Shown here: positions 1 to 11,083 of the stretch, in pieces
How positions within the stretch are numbered: position 1 is the stretch's first letter
How the letters are laid out: each line of letters opens with the position of its first letter
Source: Hymenoscyphus infarciens
Lineage: Eukaryota; Ascomycota; Leotiomycetes; Helotiales; Helotiaceae
Direction: 5' to 3'
Assembly (NCBI GenBank): GCA_001414345.1
Contig: LLCB01000135.1
Location: 1-64,000, forward strand
Length of the DNA stretch: 64,000 bases
Notes under the pieces: model-generated
Seen by the model: the letters and a program-made list of their open reading frames with translations, nothing else
What the model was told of the DNA's origin: nothing
The model's database searches: none
Position numbers and translations under genes: made by a program

Positions 1-456
1 TTAGTAATATCTAATCTCTTATATATAAATACTTCTATTTAAAATAAGAGAAAGCTAATTTAGTCTTTTCTTCTATATTAGTACTTAGTATCTATATATA
101 TTATTCTTTTAAATATACTCTTATATATCTTTTTAATAGTTATATATATTTTATATTATTATACTTTCTATAAAAATACTAAATATCTAGAGACTAATAT
201 TTTTATATTATATAATAAGAATAAAACTACTTAGCTTAATACTAGTAATAAAGACTTTAATCTTTTTATTAAAATATAATTAGAGTTTAATATACTATAT
301 ACTTAATTTTACTTATAATTTTTTATATAATTATATACTAAAAAGTATATTTACTAAATAAAGGAATTAGTTTTACTTATAAAAGAGAAGAAACTAATTA
401 ATATTATATAAACACTTATACTTAAGATAAAGAAAGAGAGAGATAATAAGCTTAGA
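1..456. mobile_element. AT-rich RIP-degraded repeat, left part
   Basis: This stretch is almost pure A/T with TA-rich words and stops in all frames, the usual look of a repeat destroyed by RIP in ascomycetes. It resumes at 3024-3580, so the LTR element between was inserted into it. No protein motif is readable, so the original transposon class is unknown. Confidence 0.75.
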
Positions 457-773
457 TATAACGGCACGAAATACATACTACAGGAGAAGAGGCATATGGG
501 AGTGCGTTTGAGACTGAATAACGTGAGTAGATACTAGGCTCTAATACAGAAGAAAAGGAAAAACTATCTCTCTCTACTTTAGGAGTAGGCTACTATATAC
601 AAGAGGTTCAGACTATACAAAAGGGTCTGAAACTAACTAACGTTATACGTCGGCTAATATAAAAGCCCGAACTTACATAACCTTCCTAAAATAGATAATA
701 TAAGATAATAACTACTGAAACCTCATATGTGGTAGGTACTCCTAGCTGTCTAGGATGACGGCATACCGTCACA
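457..773 (-). repeat. LTR (left copy)
   Basis: This copy matches 2707-3023 over the full 317 bp with no length change. Every difference I could see by eye (about two dozen) is a C/T or G/A transition, which is the RIP signature. The left copy carries more of the T/A states. Confidence 0.88.
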
Positions 774-1243
774 TCCCCCTCTCTTGAAAAAGACTCGTCT
801 TGAGTCTTCTATCTTTTTTCGTTTAGGGTTAAATCAGGATAGTGTAAGTTGTTATATTAGTTATGTTTTATTGATTTTGTTGTAAGCGAGAAGTTAAGAT
901 GTCGGTACTGAATCGTATTCGTTGATGCTTGTAAAGAGACTTTGTTTCTAATCTTTTAATATCAAAAGCAAGTATTCGCGTTCGCTAAAAGAGTATGGTC
1001 CGATCCGTCTAGCAGGTTGGAAAAAGTTTAAAGTAAAATCAGAAAAAGTTTAAAGTAAACTTGAAGGTTTAGAGTAGAGTCGGAGGTTGTTTGGTTGAGA
1101 GGCAGTGATAACTTAGTTAAGAGCTCACTTTGAGAGCGTACTGATTCGTATCCGATTTGAAGAATTCAATGAAAAAGGGACTTTCAGAAGTGAAAGAAAG
1201 TAAAGAATATAAAGACTATAAGACTCTGTACTAGAGTTGGTAG

Positions 1244-1515
1244 GGTTTCGGCTGGCTAAAGGCGAAGTTGTTACTAAGTTTGTCGAAGTTGAAATTGTTG
1301 TCTGAGTATCTAGGGACAATAAAAGGGGTGGTTTCGGCTGGTCAAATAAACTTGATGCTGAAGTCGTCGTGTTGTCTAAAGTTCGGGACAACAAAAGAGA
1401 GGGTTTCAGCTGGTCAAAAGACTTAATGCCGAATTTGAAAATACTGTCTAAAGTTCAGGACAACAAAAGGAGCAGTTTCAGCTAGTCAGATAAACTTAAT
1501 GCCGAAGTTGTCGTA
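1244..1515. repeat. Internal tandem repeat of the LTR element, about 72 bp period
   Basis: The word GTTTC(G/A)GCT(G/A)G recurs at about 1245, 1331, 1403 and 1475, each copy followed by similar text (GACAACAAAAG, CTTAATGCCGAAG). Spacing is about 86, 72 and 72 bp. A separate pair of internal direct repeats shares GATAACTTAG and GATTCGTATCCGATT at about 1107-1160 and 1856-1932. Confidence 0.7.
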
Positions 1516-2706
1516 TTACCTTATTCCCTTCAAGGTACTTAAGGACTTAATTATCTTCTAATTTCAAAGAAGAGTCGCTATCGTATCGTAGGGAGCTCGG
1601 AGCTGGATAGGTATTCTGAACCGAAGTGTTCCTTAGTAAAGTTGTAATTCCAGTGTCTCTTAAAAGTAGTAGACGTGTTTTGGAGCTGAGGTATATGTCC
1701 TATATATAGAAGAACTGTTCCGATTCTGGTATCTCTTAGAGTATGGCTGTACTCGAAGAGCAACCTTTTAAAGTCGGCAAAAGTTTCTTTAGCGTATTCT
1801 TCTCCCTAATTCTACTTCTATCTCTTTTAGATAATATTCAGTTAGGATTAACAGCGATAACTTAGCTAAGAGCTCGCTTCTGAGTTTTGTCTTAATAGAA
1901 AGCGTATTTTGACTGATTCGTATCCGATTCAAGGGTTAGGAAGTAGTAGGAAGGCATTAGGGGCAGCGGTGTCCCTTAGGCAAAAGAGGTCTGAATTCAG
2001 GCATAAAAGCAAAGGAGGGTTCGAATAAGGGTCGGATCAGGGAGGGTTCAGAGGTAGGATTTAGTTAACTTCGAAGTTCGCTTATAATTTTATCCTCCAT
2101 CTCTCTAACCGATCGTTTTATCTTTTGTTTTTGTGCTGCTATCTCGTCTATATATTGTCCGCATTTGAGAAGTCTCGCTTATCGTTTCGTCGAGATCTTT
2201 TATTCTTTAGTATACAGGTATGATTCAGAAAGGGGTTAGAGGGTCTTTCGAAAAGAGGGGTAGCCCTAGAAGGGGGTTATTACTCGACGCCTCGTGGCGG
2301 AACTGATTCGGAGAGAGACCTAAGGTCTTCTCAGAAATTCAACATAATAATGTCGTTTAGGGGGGGGGGTAAGAGCAGATTCAGAAGCCTTCCAGATGAC
2401 TTTATATGTTAACTTATTCACCGAACCTGTGTACAGCAGTCCCTACACAGAGAGGGTTATTAAAAGCCTCTGAAACACTCAGCGTATTCCTACTTCCTTA
2501 ACATACAAAACACGCTTTTTACTAGCTATCTATATAGACACTAAACCCTAGTGTTACTAGCCGTCCAGGAGATCTCTAGAATCCCGGCTATTTAAGGATG
2601 GCGTTGTTCAGGTCCGATTCTAGCCTAAAAAAGAAACAAAAGCGACAACAAGCTTGAAGAGATATTATAAATGCCGTCACCGGCGAAGTAGAGTTTTTCC
2701 TTTTTA

Positions 2707-3023
2707 TGTAACGGTACGAAATACATACTATAGGAGAAGAGGCATATGGGAGTACGTTCGAGACTAAATAACGTGAGTAGATACTAGGCTCTAATATAGA
2801 AGAAAAGGAAAAACTATCCCTCTCTACTCTAGGAGTAGGCTACTATATACAAGAGGTTTAGACTATATAAAAGGGTCTGAAACCGACCAACGTCATACGT
2901 CGGCTAATATAAAAGCCCGAACCTACGTAACCTTCCTAAAATAGACAATATAAGACAACAACTGCCGAAACCTCATATATGGCAGGTACTCCCAGCTGTC
3001 TAGGATGACGGCATGCCGTCACA
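2707..3023 (-). repeat. LTR (right copy)
   Basis: Starts TGTAACGG and ends CCGTCACA, giving short inverted termini, and is followed directly by the TTAGA target duplication. It is less mutated than the left copy. Confidence 0.88.
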
Positions 3024-3580
3024 TTAGATATTATAATAGATATAATAGTTTAAATTATATACTACTAGTAAAGAGATATATACGAGTATATAAACTAGAA
3101 TAATATATACTATTACTAAGCTTAATACTTAGAAGAAGAAAAAATTAGCTTCTTTTAAGAGAAGAGTAGAGTATATATATATTAAAGTTTAGATAATATA
3201 AATAAATGTTTAGATAATAATAAAAGATTTTAAAACTAAATCTATTCTAATATAAATATTAATAATCTTTAGAAGTCTAACTATTATTATAAAGAGTATA
3301 AAAAGAATATTATTATATATATAGAGTTTAACTAGCTTTTATAAAATTTTTAAAAGTAATATATTAAATTTAATAAGAAAGAAGAGAAGAATATAAAAAG
3401 AGAGAATAATAGTAGGTTTTAGAGTATATAGTATATAAGTATAAGAATCTTAAATTATATCTTTTCAACGACTATAACTTCTATACTAATCAAGTATATA
3501 TAATTTTAGTATAATTAAATAGCCTTAATAAGTAATTCTAGTAACTTTAAAGTATAATTAAGTATAAAAGGTAGTGGTGG
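3024..3580. mobile_element. AT-rich RIP-degraded repeat, right part
   Basis: Continuation of the AT-only sequence interrupted by the LTR element; composition returns to normal at about 3570. No coding capacity is visible. Confidence 0.7.
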
Positions 3581-4848
3581 AGTACGTTGAATTATAAGAT
3601 ATTTAGGCGTAAAAAGTCGATTTTCCAAAATGTCCGAGAGGGTCGCTAACAGCCACCATATAGCAATAAATGAATATATTTGTGGGCTCCTGTGAAGCTT
3701 ATACAGCTAGGAAGGGCATATTTAGAAGCGACCATTACAACACGAATAAAGCTCCCAAAAATAAATCAGAAGCTTGAGGCCAGGTCATATGATTTCTACG
3801 TCCCTTATGCTCCTGTATCAACCTGGAGATCAGACAGTGAGATTCCATATGTGGAGCGTTTTTCTTGGAAAACATAACCTTCATCTCAGGAATCATCATC
3901 CTCGTATTGTCTCAAATCCTAGAGACCCAAAAAACACCCCAACCCGTTAATAGGTCGTTCCGTGAAACATTGAAATAGGACGGAAAACCGCCCTCGGCAC
4001 CATCGTAAAAGGCCTACACAAACTTCCTCACTTATAAGCCTTCGGGAAAGCCCGCCATCGATAGATCCTACAATCTCGTGTACATACTCCTCTGCATCCT
4101 ACTCTGTATTCTCCCAACCACCCCATCTCAGACCTTAAAACAAACCACACGAGTTCTCAACGGGATAGGTAGACGAGGAAATGAATTGAGTTTTTACCTT
4201 TTCCTAGATTCAGTGCCAGGATTCAACGGACCCAAAACTCACACCGAATTCTACGAAATCAAGTGCTGAGGCACCAACCAGCGAAAATTTAAACCAAGAA
4301 ACGATATGCAATAGTGAGGCAAGTCAAGTGCCGGTAAGATAAAGATAGTCGCCAAAACAGCAACGATGGCGTATGTAGACGCGAAGCCCGGGAAACTGTG
4401 CCGTAAGGCCACGAGCGGGCTGCATGGCAATGGTGCAATAATCCTTGGACAAAATTCCCGCTAGCGAAGCATGTTGTCGGACGGTTCCTAATAGACTGGT
4501 GGCGGTTTGATAACATGAATGAAAGGGAAGAAGGGAGATAGTGTTGTACCCGTGGAAGGAATTTTGCTCAGAAGCCTGCTGATCAGACACTTGTCTGTTG
4601 AAAGGGTGATGGCTGCGTCCCCAGTTGAAAATTGATCAGGCGTACAATGCTGATTGTCTTAGAACCACGCAACATAGAATCAAATGCTAAGTGTCAAACA
4701 CTTCTTGGATACAAAGCGATAATCCACGTAGGAAGATCATGGCAGGCAGGAATGAAATACCCGACCCGATCCAAATGTGAAGGAGAAATGGTAGCCGCAA
4801 ATGTTGAAACTAGTACTAAACAAGACCTCAACGGTCGATTTCAATTTC
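3581..4848. other. Intergenic, no supported gene
   Basis: Base composition is normal. The ORFs here (such as 3680-3877, 4078-4269 and 4632-4856) are short, lack recognisable motifs and do not join through splice sites into anything convincing. The right end is the 3' flank of BFR2. Confidence 0.5.
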
Positions 4849-6750
4849 CTAGATAGATCTAAACAGTTTCAACCCCTCCTCCTCAATCGACACCCCGCCA
4901 TCTTCATCGTCTTCCATCTCTACATCCTCACCGAGTGTCATCTTCTGACCAAGAAGAGTTCCGAAGAACCTGTCGATAGCTTCAGGCTCCCATGCTCCTC
5001 TATCTTCCGGCGCCATGAAATTCTGCAACTTTTCGTGAACCGTGTATCGCATTTTGCGACCTTTGCTAGCTTTCGTATCGACATTTTTCTTCGTCTTCGC
5101 TTCCCTTACAGCTGTCCATTGCAAGGCGTTTCCGCTATCTGTGCCGGCAGCTGGAGCATTTAGCGATTCTACTCTTCTTTGGTCGACGAGCTCTTTCAAA
5201 AGCAATTGATAAAAATTCCCGTCATCGTAAATGTCGGGATCTTCGGTCAATTTAGCATCCCTCTGAATTGGAGCACACGATCGAGGGATTTTCGTCTTCT
5301 TGATCAAGTGTTCGGAGCTCGCAAGTTGATCTTGTAAAACAGAAGTGATGGATTGTGTGACAGTTGGGTTAAGCTTTTTGGTCAGAGGTACTGCGGTTGT
5401 GCCTCGAACCTTGGAAGACCATTTCTCCAAAGTAGTTTGTCGAGTATCGATCATTGATACTTCTGAACTTTGCATCTTCTCCCAAAATTTAGATGAGGGT
5501 GCTGAAATGTCGACCCGCTTTCGCTTCTGGCCTGCTTTAGCACCTGTTCTTGATTTCGAAAGTTCATGTCGAAGTCCGTCCAGTGTATTCCAGAGTTTGA
5601 CAGCTGCCTGCTCGGCGGCCTCGTAAGCGTTCTCTTCCGTATCCTTTTCTTCTATAGTTTGCATAGAATTGGTGGCGACGAGAGCCTTTTGCAGGACCAT
5701 TCGGACACTCAAGAGAGAGTCGAATGACCTTCTTTGCGCTTTGACAGCATTTCCCTTATTTGCATCTGCTTTCGCGGCTTGGGATATCGTAGCGACTACA
5801 GTCTTCTGCTCTTCGTTCATGATTTTGCGGAGTTCGGCGCGGCTTGACTCCTGTTCGTTCCCAGACTCTTCTTCATCAACGTCCTCCTCTTCTGCTTCAT
5901 CTTGCTCGTCTTCTCCTTGGCTCTGGTCTTCGTTGCTTTCCGAGCCCTCGCTCATCATATCCTCGTCCTCGTCCTCCCCAATGACCTCTGTATCATCCTC
6001 ACCAGATTCGTCACTTTCGGCAAATTGCCGAGCAGTCGAAAACACTTCGTTTTCAGAATCATCTTGGTGTTGCTCAGCGGTATCCAGCACATCTTCATCA
6101 GTCTCTGAGGCTCCTTCTTGGTCGTCGTTGTCTTCCTCCCTCTCGTCACTATCCACTGACATAAAATCCGATGCTGTCGCTCTGCCGCCCTTGCTGTTTG
6201 GAGTCTTAGGCTTACCGCTCCCTCGAAATACAAATTTCTCAAATTTCTCAGAATCGCTCTCCCCAAAAGCTTCGTCACTGTCTATTTCACCATCTTCAAT
6301 ATCGATATCTAGGTCTGAATCTTCTGGGTTGGCATATTTCGTGTTGGAATCATCTCCTTTGGACCCAGACTCTGCCGCAGATTCATCGTCATTGTCGTCA
6401 TTAAGTAAGGCCTCCCGACTTATTCGTGATCCAGCATATTGAGGGCCGAGTGATATTTCTTCGGGTTTTCGCAACTTGCTTTTGCTACAATGACTGTATT
6501 AGCATTGCATCCAATTTATAGAATTTACTTGCTTACCTGACGTCTGCATAATGTTCTGTACCAGCCAAATCTTCTTCACCTCCACCTGAGTCGCTTTCGT
6601 CGCTGTCTTGTTGTGGTTGATCTTCCTCGGGATCAAAATCTAGAGCGAGTTAATTGAATTCTCTGCCTTGAAGGAATTGAAGAACTGACCTTTTGGGATT
6701 GGGTCAGCCAACTCAGCAAATTGCTGCGCACGGGATTTTGGTTGGACCAT
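4849..6750 (-). CDS. BFR2: Protein BFR2 (AATF/Che-1 family ribosome biogenesis factor)
   Basis: Three exons: 6690-6750, 6537-6639 and 4849-6484, giving 599 residues in one frame; the start is the ATG at 6750 (MVQPKSRAQQFAEL). After the first 60 residues comes a long, very acidic low-complexity tract (roughly residues 75-270, runs of D/E/S). It is followed by a conserved segment (EEQKTVVATISQAAKAD, RRSFDSLLSVRMVLQKAL) typical of the AATF leucine-zipper-like region. The C-terminal TRAUB domain is recognisable (DGNFYQLLLKELVDQR; KGRKMRYTVHEKLQNFM). In yeast, Bfr2 acts in the nucleolus in the small-subunit processome with Enp2 and Lcp5, in 18S rRNA maturation. The gene is divergent from IND1 with only 188 bp between start codons, so the two probably share a promoter region. 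The large antisense ORFs across the acidic tract are shadows of the D/E codons. Family assignment is firm; exon 1 is inferred from splice consensus. Confidence 0.9.
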
Positions 6751-6938
6751 CGTTCGAAAAATGGTTGGCTACTTCCAAAGTTCCAAAGTTTGTCGCATCA
6801 AAATGCTCTGAAGAAATTCTTTTGGAAAGAAAGCTCCCCACGTAAATCTTGGCGCGCTAGTGGGGCTTTACCCGATGTGGTACCGACATCGATCGTTCTA
6901 AGGCTCCATTTTCAGTGATACCATTTCCAACCACCATA
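6751..6938. promoter_or_regulatory. Shared divergent promoter region BFR2/IND1
   Basis: Only 188 bp separate the predicted start codons of two oppositely oriented genes, so both promoters and 5' leaders must overlap here. I see no clear TATA box. Confidence 0.55.
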
Positions 6939-8022
6939 ATGAAGCCTCGATTGTTTTCGACGTTACGCTACCTCCAACATGAGAATCCATTGGTATGGAC
7001 CAAGTCAGGTGTACGATAAAATGAATTATGCTAAAATAATTCAGGGTTTACCAAAAACGGGTAGCATACCGCGCATGCAGCGGGGATTGCCAGAGCGTCG
7101 ACCGATCAATGGTGTAAAGAAAGTCATTGCAGTTTCCTCTGCAAAGGGTGGCGTTGGAAAATCAACACTTTCTGGTTGGTAACCCTCAATGCAAGATGGT
7201 TCGCAACTGACAATGGGAATAGTGAACTTGGCGCTATCCTTTGCTCGCCTTGGGCTGCGCAGTGGCATACTCGATACCGACATCTTCGGACCTTCCATAC
7301 CCACGTTATTGAACCTCTCCGGCGAGCCACGGTTATCCTCGAGTTAGTGAGCCTGATGGATCTCGATTCTGAATAAGTTTGACATCAAGCAGACAACCAA
7401 CTTCTTCCTCTGTCGAATTATGGAGTGAAATCTATGTCAATGGGATATTTGGTGGGAGATGCTGCTCCAGTAGTTTGGCGTGGCCTCATGGTCATGAAAG
7501 CATTACAACAACTCCTACACGAAGTTGAATGGGGAGGATTGGATGTTCTTGTTCTAGATCTGCCACCTGGAACAGGAGATACCCAATTGACAATCACCCA
7601 GCAGATTCTATTGGATGGTAAGATTTTCGAGTTATGGAATTGTTCTATCGAGTTGACATAAAACAGGTGCTGTTATCGTCTCCACCCCTCAAGACATCGC
7701 ATTGAAAGATGCTGTCAAGGGTATCAATATGTTTAAAAAGGTCAACATCCCTCTTCTCGGAATGGTCCAAAATATGTCACTGTTTACTTGTCCCCATTGC
7801 CAAAACAGTACACATATATTTGGATCCCATTCTGGTGTTACACATGCCTGCGAAGATCATGGAATCCCCTTCTTGGGAGACATTCCCCTGCACGCCAGTA
7901 TCTGTGATGACGCCGATAGAGGAAAACCCACCGTTGTTTCCGAACCGGACTCGGTCAGAGCTGAAGCTTTTATGAGCATTGCGAAAGAAGTGGGCAAGAA
8001 AATTGGCTTATTGCAGAGCTAG
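6939..8022 (+). CDS. IND1: Iron-sulfur protein IND1, mitochondrial (Mrp/NBP35 P-loop NTPase, NUBPL homolog)
   Basis: Five exons (6939-6992, 7045-7174, 7223-7342, 7393-7617, 7667-8022) join to 294 residues. The N terminus ([13 protein letters not shown]) is basic and hydroxylated, as in a mitochondrial presequence. The deviant Walker A P-loop KGGVGKST follows at about residues 50-57. Then come the family blocks [43 protein letters not shown] and [19 protein letters not shown], and the TCPHC (CPxC) pair that binds the bridging Fe-S cluster. Known role: Ind1/NUBPL delivers Fe-S clusters for complex I assembly in the mitochondrial matrix, so its presence is consistent with a complex I-containing fungus. 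Introns are 48-52 bp; two use GTTGGT and GTTAGT donors, chosen because only they keep the conserved frame (KSTLSVNLALSF; RLSSNNQLLPL). Confidence 0.93.
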
Positions 8023-9191
8023 GCATGGCTCAAGATACAAAAAGTAAGTATCGACCTGGGTCCTTGAGTCGAACCGAACAATAATTACCTTGTTGTAAAA
8101 ACGGCTGGAGGGCGTGTGGCAACGCTCAAGTTTCCCAGTTCCCGAGTTGAGTGGAAAGAAAATCCCGCAAATTGAGGTATGTAAACCTACATGTACGATA
8201 GAAAATAATATAAGAATAACCACACCGTCTTCTCTTCTCTCACCATAGTAGTACGCGACATGGGCAACCGTATAAAATGTGAGACAGAGGGAAGGAGGGC
8301 TTGGCGCGAATAAGTTTCTTGAAGGATGCCAGTGTTGCTTATATGTTGGGTGTTTAATGTTTGAGAGGTAGGCTGGTAGGGTTGGGATTGAGATTGGGCC
8401 TTTCATGATTAAGCGATGGGTTCTAGTTTGATCCTTGTGGGCCTTCAACATGCTGATTCTCTTTTTCTTATTGCCACTTACTCACAAACGCGACTTGAGA
8501 GATATTCAAGAAATGTTAGGGGAATAGACGTGGGAGAATTAAATCAGCTCAAATATTAGGTGCCTCATCGGTTTAACTCTGGTAAGTATTTGGTAAGATG
8601 TTCGGGTTTACGTTCAAGCTGACTGACTGAAGGCTCAAACTTCTGATAGTGAGGAAGGTGCGATGGGGGGGGAGAAAAGTGGGTCCCGGTGTACCTGCCC
8701 TCTGAACTCCACCTGTGGGCAAGTCCCTTCACTCCCGTCAATTCACCAAAACGCCTACATCCAACTGAGATGCGCTCACCTTCAAAGCAGTATCTCAACC
8801 AAGGTATGTCGTCGCATCCCCAGCCACGACTTTCTTCCACCCCGCTGGTTGAATTCACCTCGACTATCTGCGCGCCTCACCTTTCCGTAGTCAAATCTCT
8901 ATAGGAGCCATTGAACTTTCTCAACTCTAACCTCGTATCTTCACCTTTCCAACACGATCTTTTCACAACACCAACCCTTTTAACGTCCAACTCCTTGAAC
9001 TCACTCTCAACTCCTCTTCTTTATCAATCCCAAAGGCCGCCTCAAACGATACCGAGTCTTAATCTTTCCTTCCCTACTACGAACAAGCCTAGGCTTGCTT
9101 GTTCTGTTCATCTTCAAAAGCCTCTACCACAAACTCCAATCTCAATCTCAATCCGAGGGCCGGAATAGCTCGACGCTACTCGACAACTAAA
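8023..9191. other. Intergenic between IND1 and KAR5
   Basis: Holds the IND1 3' flank and the KAR5 upstream region. The latter is CT-rich (about 8900-9180), as is common for fungal promoters and leaders. ORFs on either strand (8008-8451, 8565-8858, 8911-9168) have no recognisable content. Confidence 0.5.
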
Positions 9192-11083
9192 ATGAAGAGT
9201 TTACAGATATTCGTTCTTTCTTCCTTGCCAATGGTAACTCTTTCTATGAACCTTTTCAAATCGCAGCCTAGAGGTCAGGCTGGAAATACCGGTACTTTAT
9301 CTTCGCACCTTTGCTCATATTACTCTAACGACGCCAACAGGGCTGCCAGAGGACTTCAAAATGAACGAACTTTCAATCACCCATACCAAAAGGCCAGAGT
9401 TCTACAACAAAGCAATGCTTGAGCTCAAGAGGTTAGAAGATGAGCCTATTTGTCACCGACTCGCAGCTCAACTTTTGATGAATACGTGTAACGGCCTCCA
9501 AACAATTGACGAGCAAACCCTTCAATCCACCAAAGCACGCATGCAAAGGAACCATGTCGAGAGCTTTGCAGCGGCACTTACGCTTTGCGACATGGAAGGA
9601 GTCAATTGGGAAATTCCGGAGACTTGCATGCCTCTGTCAAGTCTGGCAATGCATCAAGCTGTACGCGAAGAAAAGAGAACTTTAGTCGTTCCTCCGGAAA
9701 ACGTCCAAGCTTGTTTAACGACTCTGTCCCAAGATCATACGCACTGGATGACGTGGCTGCATCGGCGAGATTCCGCCTTGTTATTTTGTCGAGCTGCAAG
9801 CGTTGATATGGATAAAGGTTAGCAATTCCACATTTATCGTATCTAGAATTTTCGCTAACTACTACCTTAAGACCAATTATTCGAGTCCCAGAAGATGCTT
9901 GTGAAAATTATGGCAGATTTCGCAACTGACCTTGAATATGAACTCAAGAGTTTGAAAGAAAATATGAAGTCTCACTCCAAGGATGCAGACACTTTTTTCG
10001 AGGGGTTCAAGGATCATGCGGAGCAGCTAAAATCGAAATTTCATGGTACCATGGAAAGTGTTTCCTCCGATATAAAGGTAGGTTCACTCGTTTTATATAA
10101 TCTCCGGGCCCAAACTAACATTGTCAGAATGTTGCTGCCTCGATCGCATCTATCAAGGACAGTGGTTCTGACATCAACCGGTTCTTGAAATCAGTATTTC
10201 AAACAGCAGTTGAGGGCAACGCAGAAATGGCTGCCAAGCATGAGCAGGCACTAGCTGTCTCAACCTCCAACGTCCAAACTCGATTAGAAGGAATTAACGA
10301 CATGGCTCAAAGAACTGAAGAATATGCCATGATGCTGGGTCAAGCTATTGTATGTTGGTTCCCACACTTCACTCAAACGACACTGCTCACTTTCACAGGA
10401 CCATATTTCATCCAGACTTCAAAACTTGGCTGACCAGCAAGACACAATGGGAGAGGTGAGATATTCCCCCCAGCATGTGTTCCCTTACTAATTGTGAAAC
10501 AGAAATCCCAAAATGTTCTTACCGCTCTTCTTAATGCCACAGATCTGTTTCAAACACATGCCATTCAACTCGAGAAAGCAAGCATGACGGCGACAGAAAT
10601 TCACGATAGTTTGGGGAATATTGCCTCGATCACAAACTTGCTTTCGACTGTTGCTGATCAGATGACTCTTGGAGGGACAGTTGGGGATTGGTTGCTTCGT
10701 GTCATCATCCCTCCGAGCACAGTCTTCCTTGGCAGCTATGGACTTACTCCAAGTCTTAGTCGAAATGCTCTTCTGCTCATTGGTGGTAAGTTCAATTGCT
10801 CCAACCGGGGAAATAGTTTGCTAACTCCAATCTAGGTGGCGGAATCAGCGAAACCATAGTTCACGTCCGCCGATGGGCACTCATCCAATGGTGCGTCAAC
10901 TCGATCACAGACCTCGGAAGCTGGGATCCATGGGAGTGGTATCCGGACTCATTTGAGCCATCATCATTTACACAGTTGGCACGAAACCATGCTAATCCCA
11001 AGGCCGAGGCGATGATTGAGGATTTATTTACTATGGATGCTTCGGGTGGACGAAAGACAGGGTCACATTTCGATATGAATTGA
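9192..11083 (+). CDS. KAR5: Nuclear fusion protein KAR5 (Tht1-like karyogamy protein)
   Basis: Seven exons (9192-9291, 9341-9817, 9872-10077, 10128-10349, 10399-10455, 10503-10785, 10836-11083) join cleanly to 530 residues. A hydrophobic N terminus (MKSLQIFVLSSLPMVTLS) looks like a signal peptide. The luminal-type domain follows: ALLELKRLEDEP-like text at about residues 55-65, then QLLMNTCNGLQ, then SFAAALTLCDMEG, with cysteines in the pattern of the Tht1/Kar5 family. The middle (about residues 190-400) is coiled-coil rich. Hydrophobic segments at about residues 405-450 (VGDWLLRVIIPPSTVFLGSY and RNALLLIGGG) precede a short tail. Known role: Kar5/Tht1 sits in the ER/nuclear envelope and is needed for nuclear membrane fusion during mating. 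All six introns are 47-54 bp. Assignment rests on recognised motifs and architecture, not on a database hit. Confidence 0.85.

Larger units (their letters stand above)
457..3023 (-). mobile_element. Complete short LTR retroelement (non-autonomous, TRIM/LARD-like)
   Basis: Two direct repeats of 317 bp (457-773 and 2707-3023) bound a 1.93 kb interior. Both ends follow the TG..CA rule in the right copy (TGTAACGG at 2707, CCGTCACA ending 3023); the left copy starts TATAACGG, a G-to-A change. The 5 bp TTAGA flanks the element on both sides (452-456 and 3024-3028), a perfect target-site duplication. Read on the minus strand, a purine run AAGAGAGGGGGA (774-785) abuts the LTR start, which fits a polypurine tract and sets the orientation. 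The interior is too short for gag-pol and shows no protease, RT or integrase motif, so transposition would depend on a partner element. Minus-strand ORFs at 1125-1394 and 1578-1763 are serine/threonine-rich, repetitive and unconvincing. A tRNA primer site was not identified. Confidence 0.85.

Noticed and set aside
5669..6442. 257-codon plus-strand ORF rich in serine
   Set aside because: It is the antisense shadow of the acidic Asp/Glu tract of BFR2; the minus strand carries the conserved AATF and TRAUB blocks.
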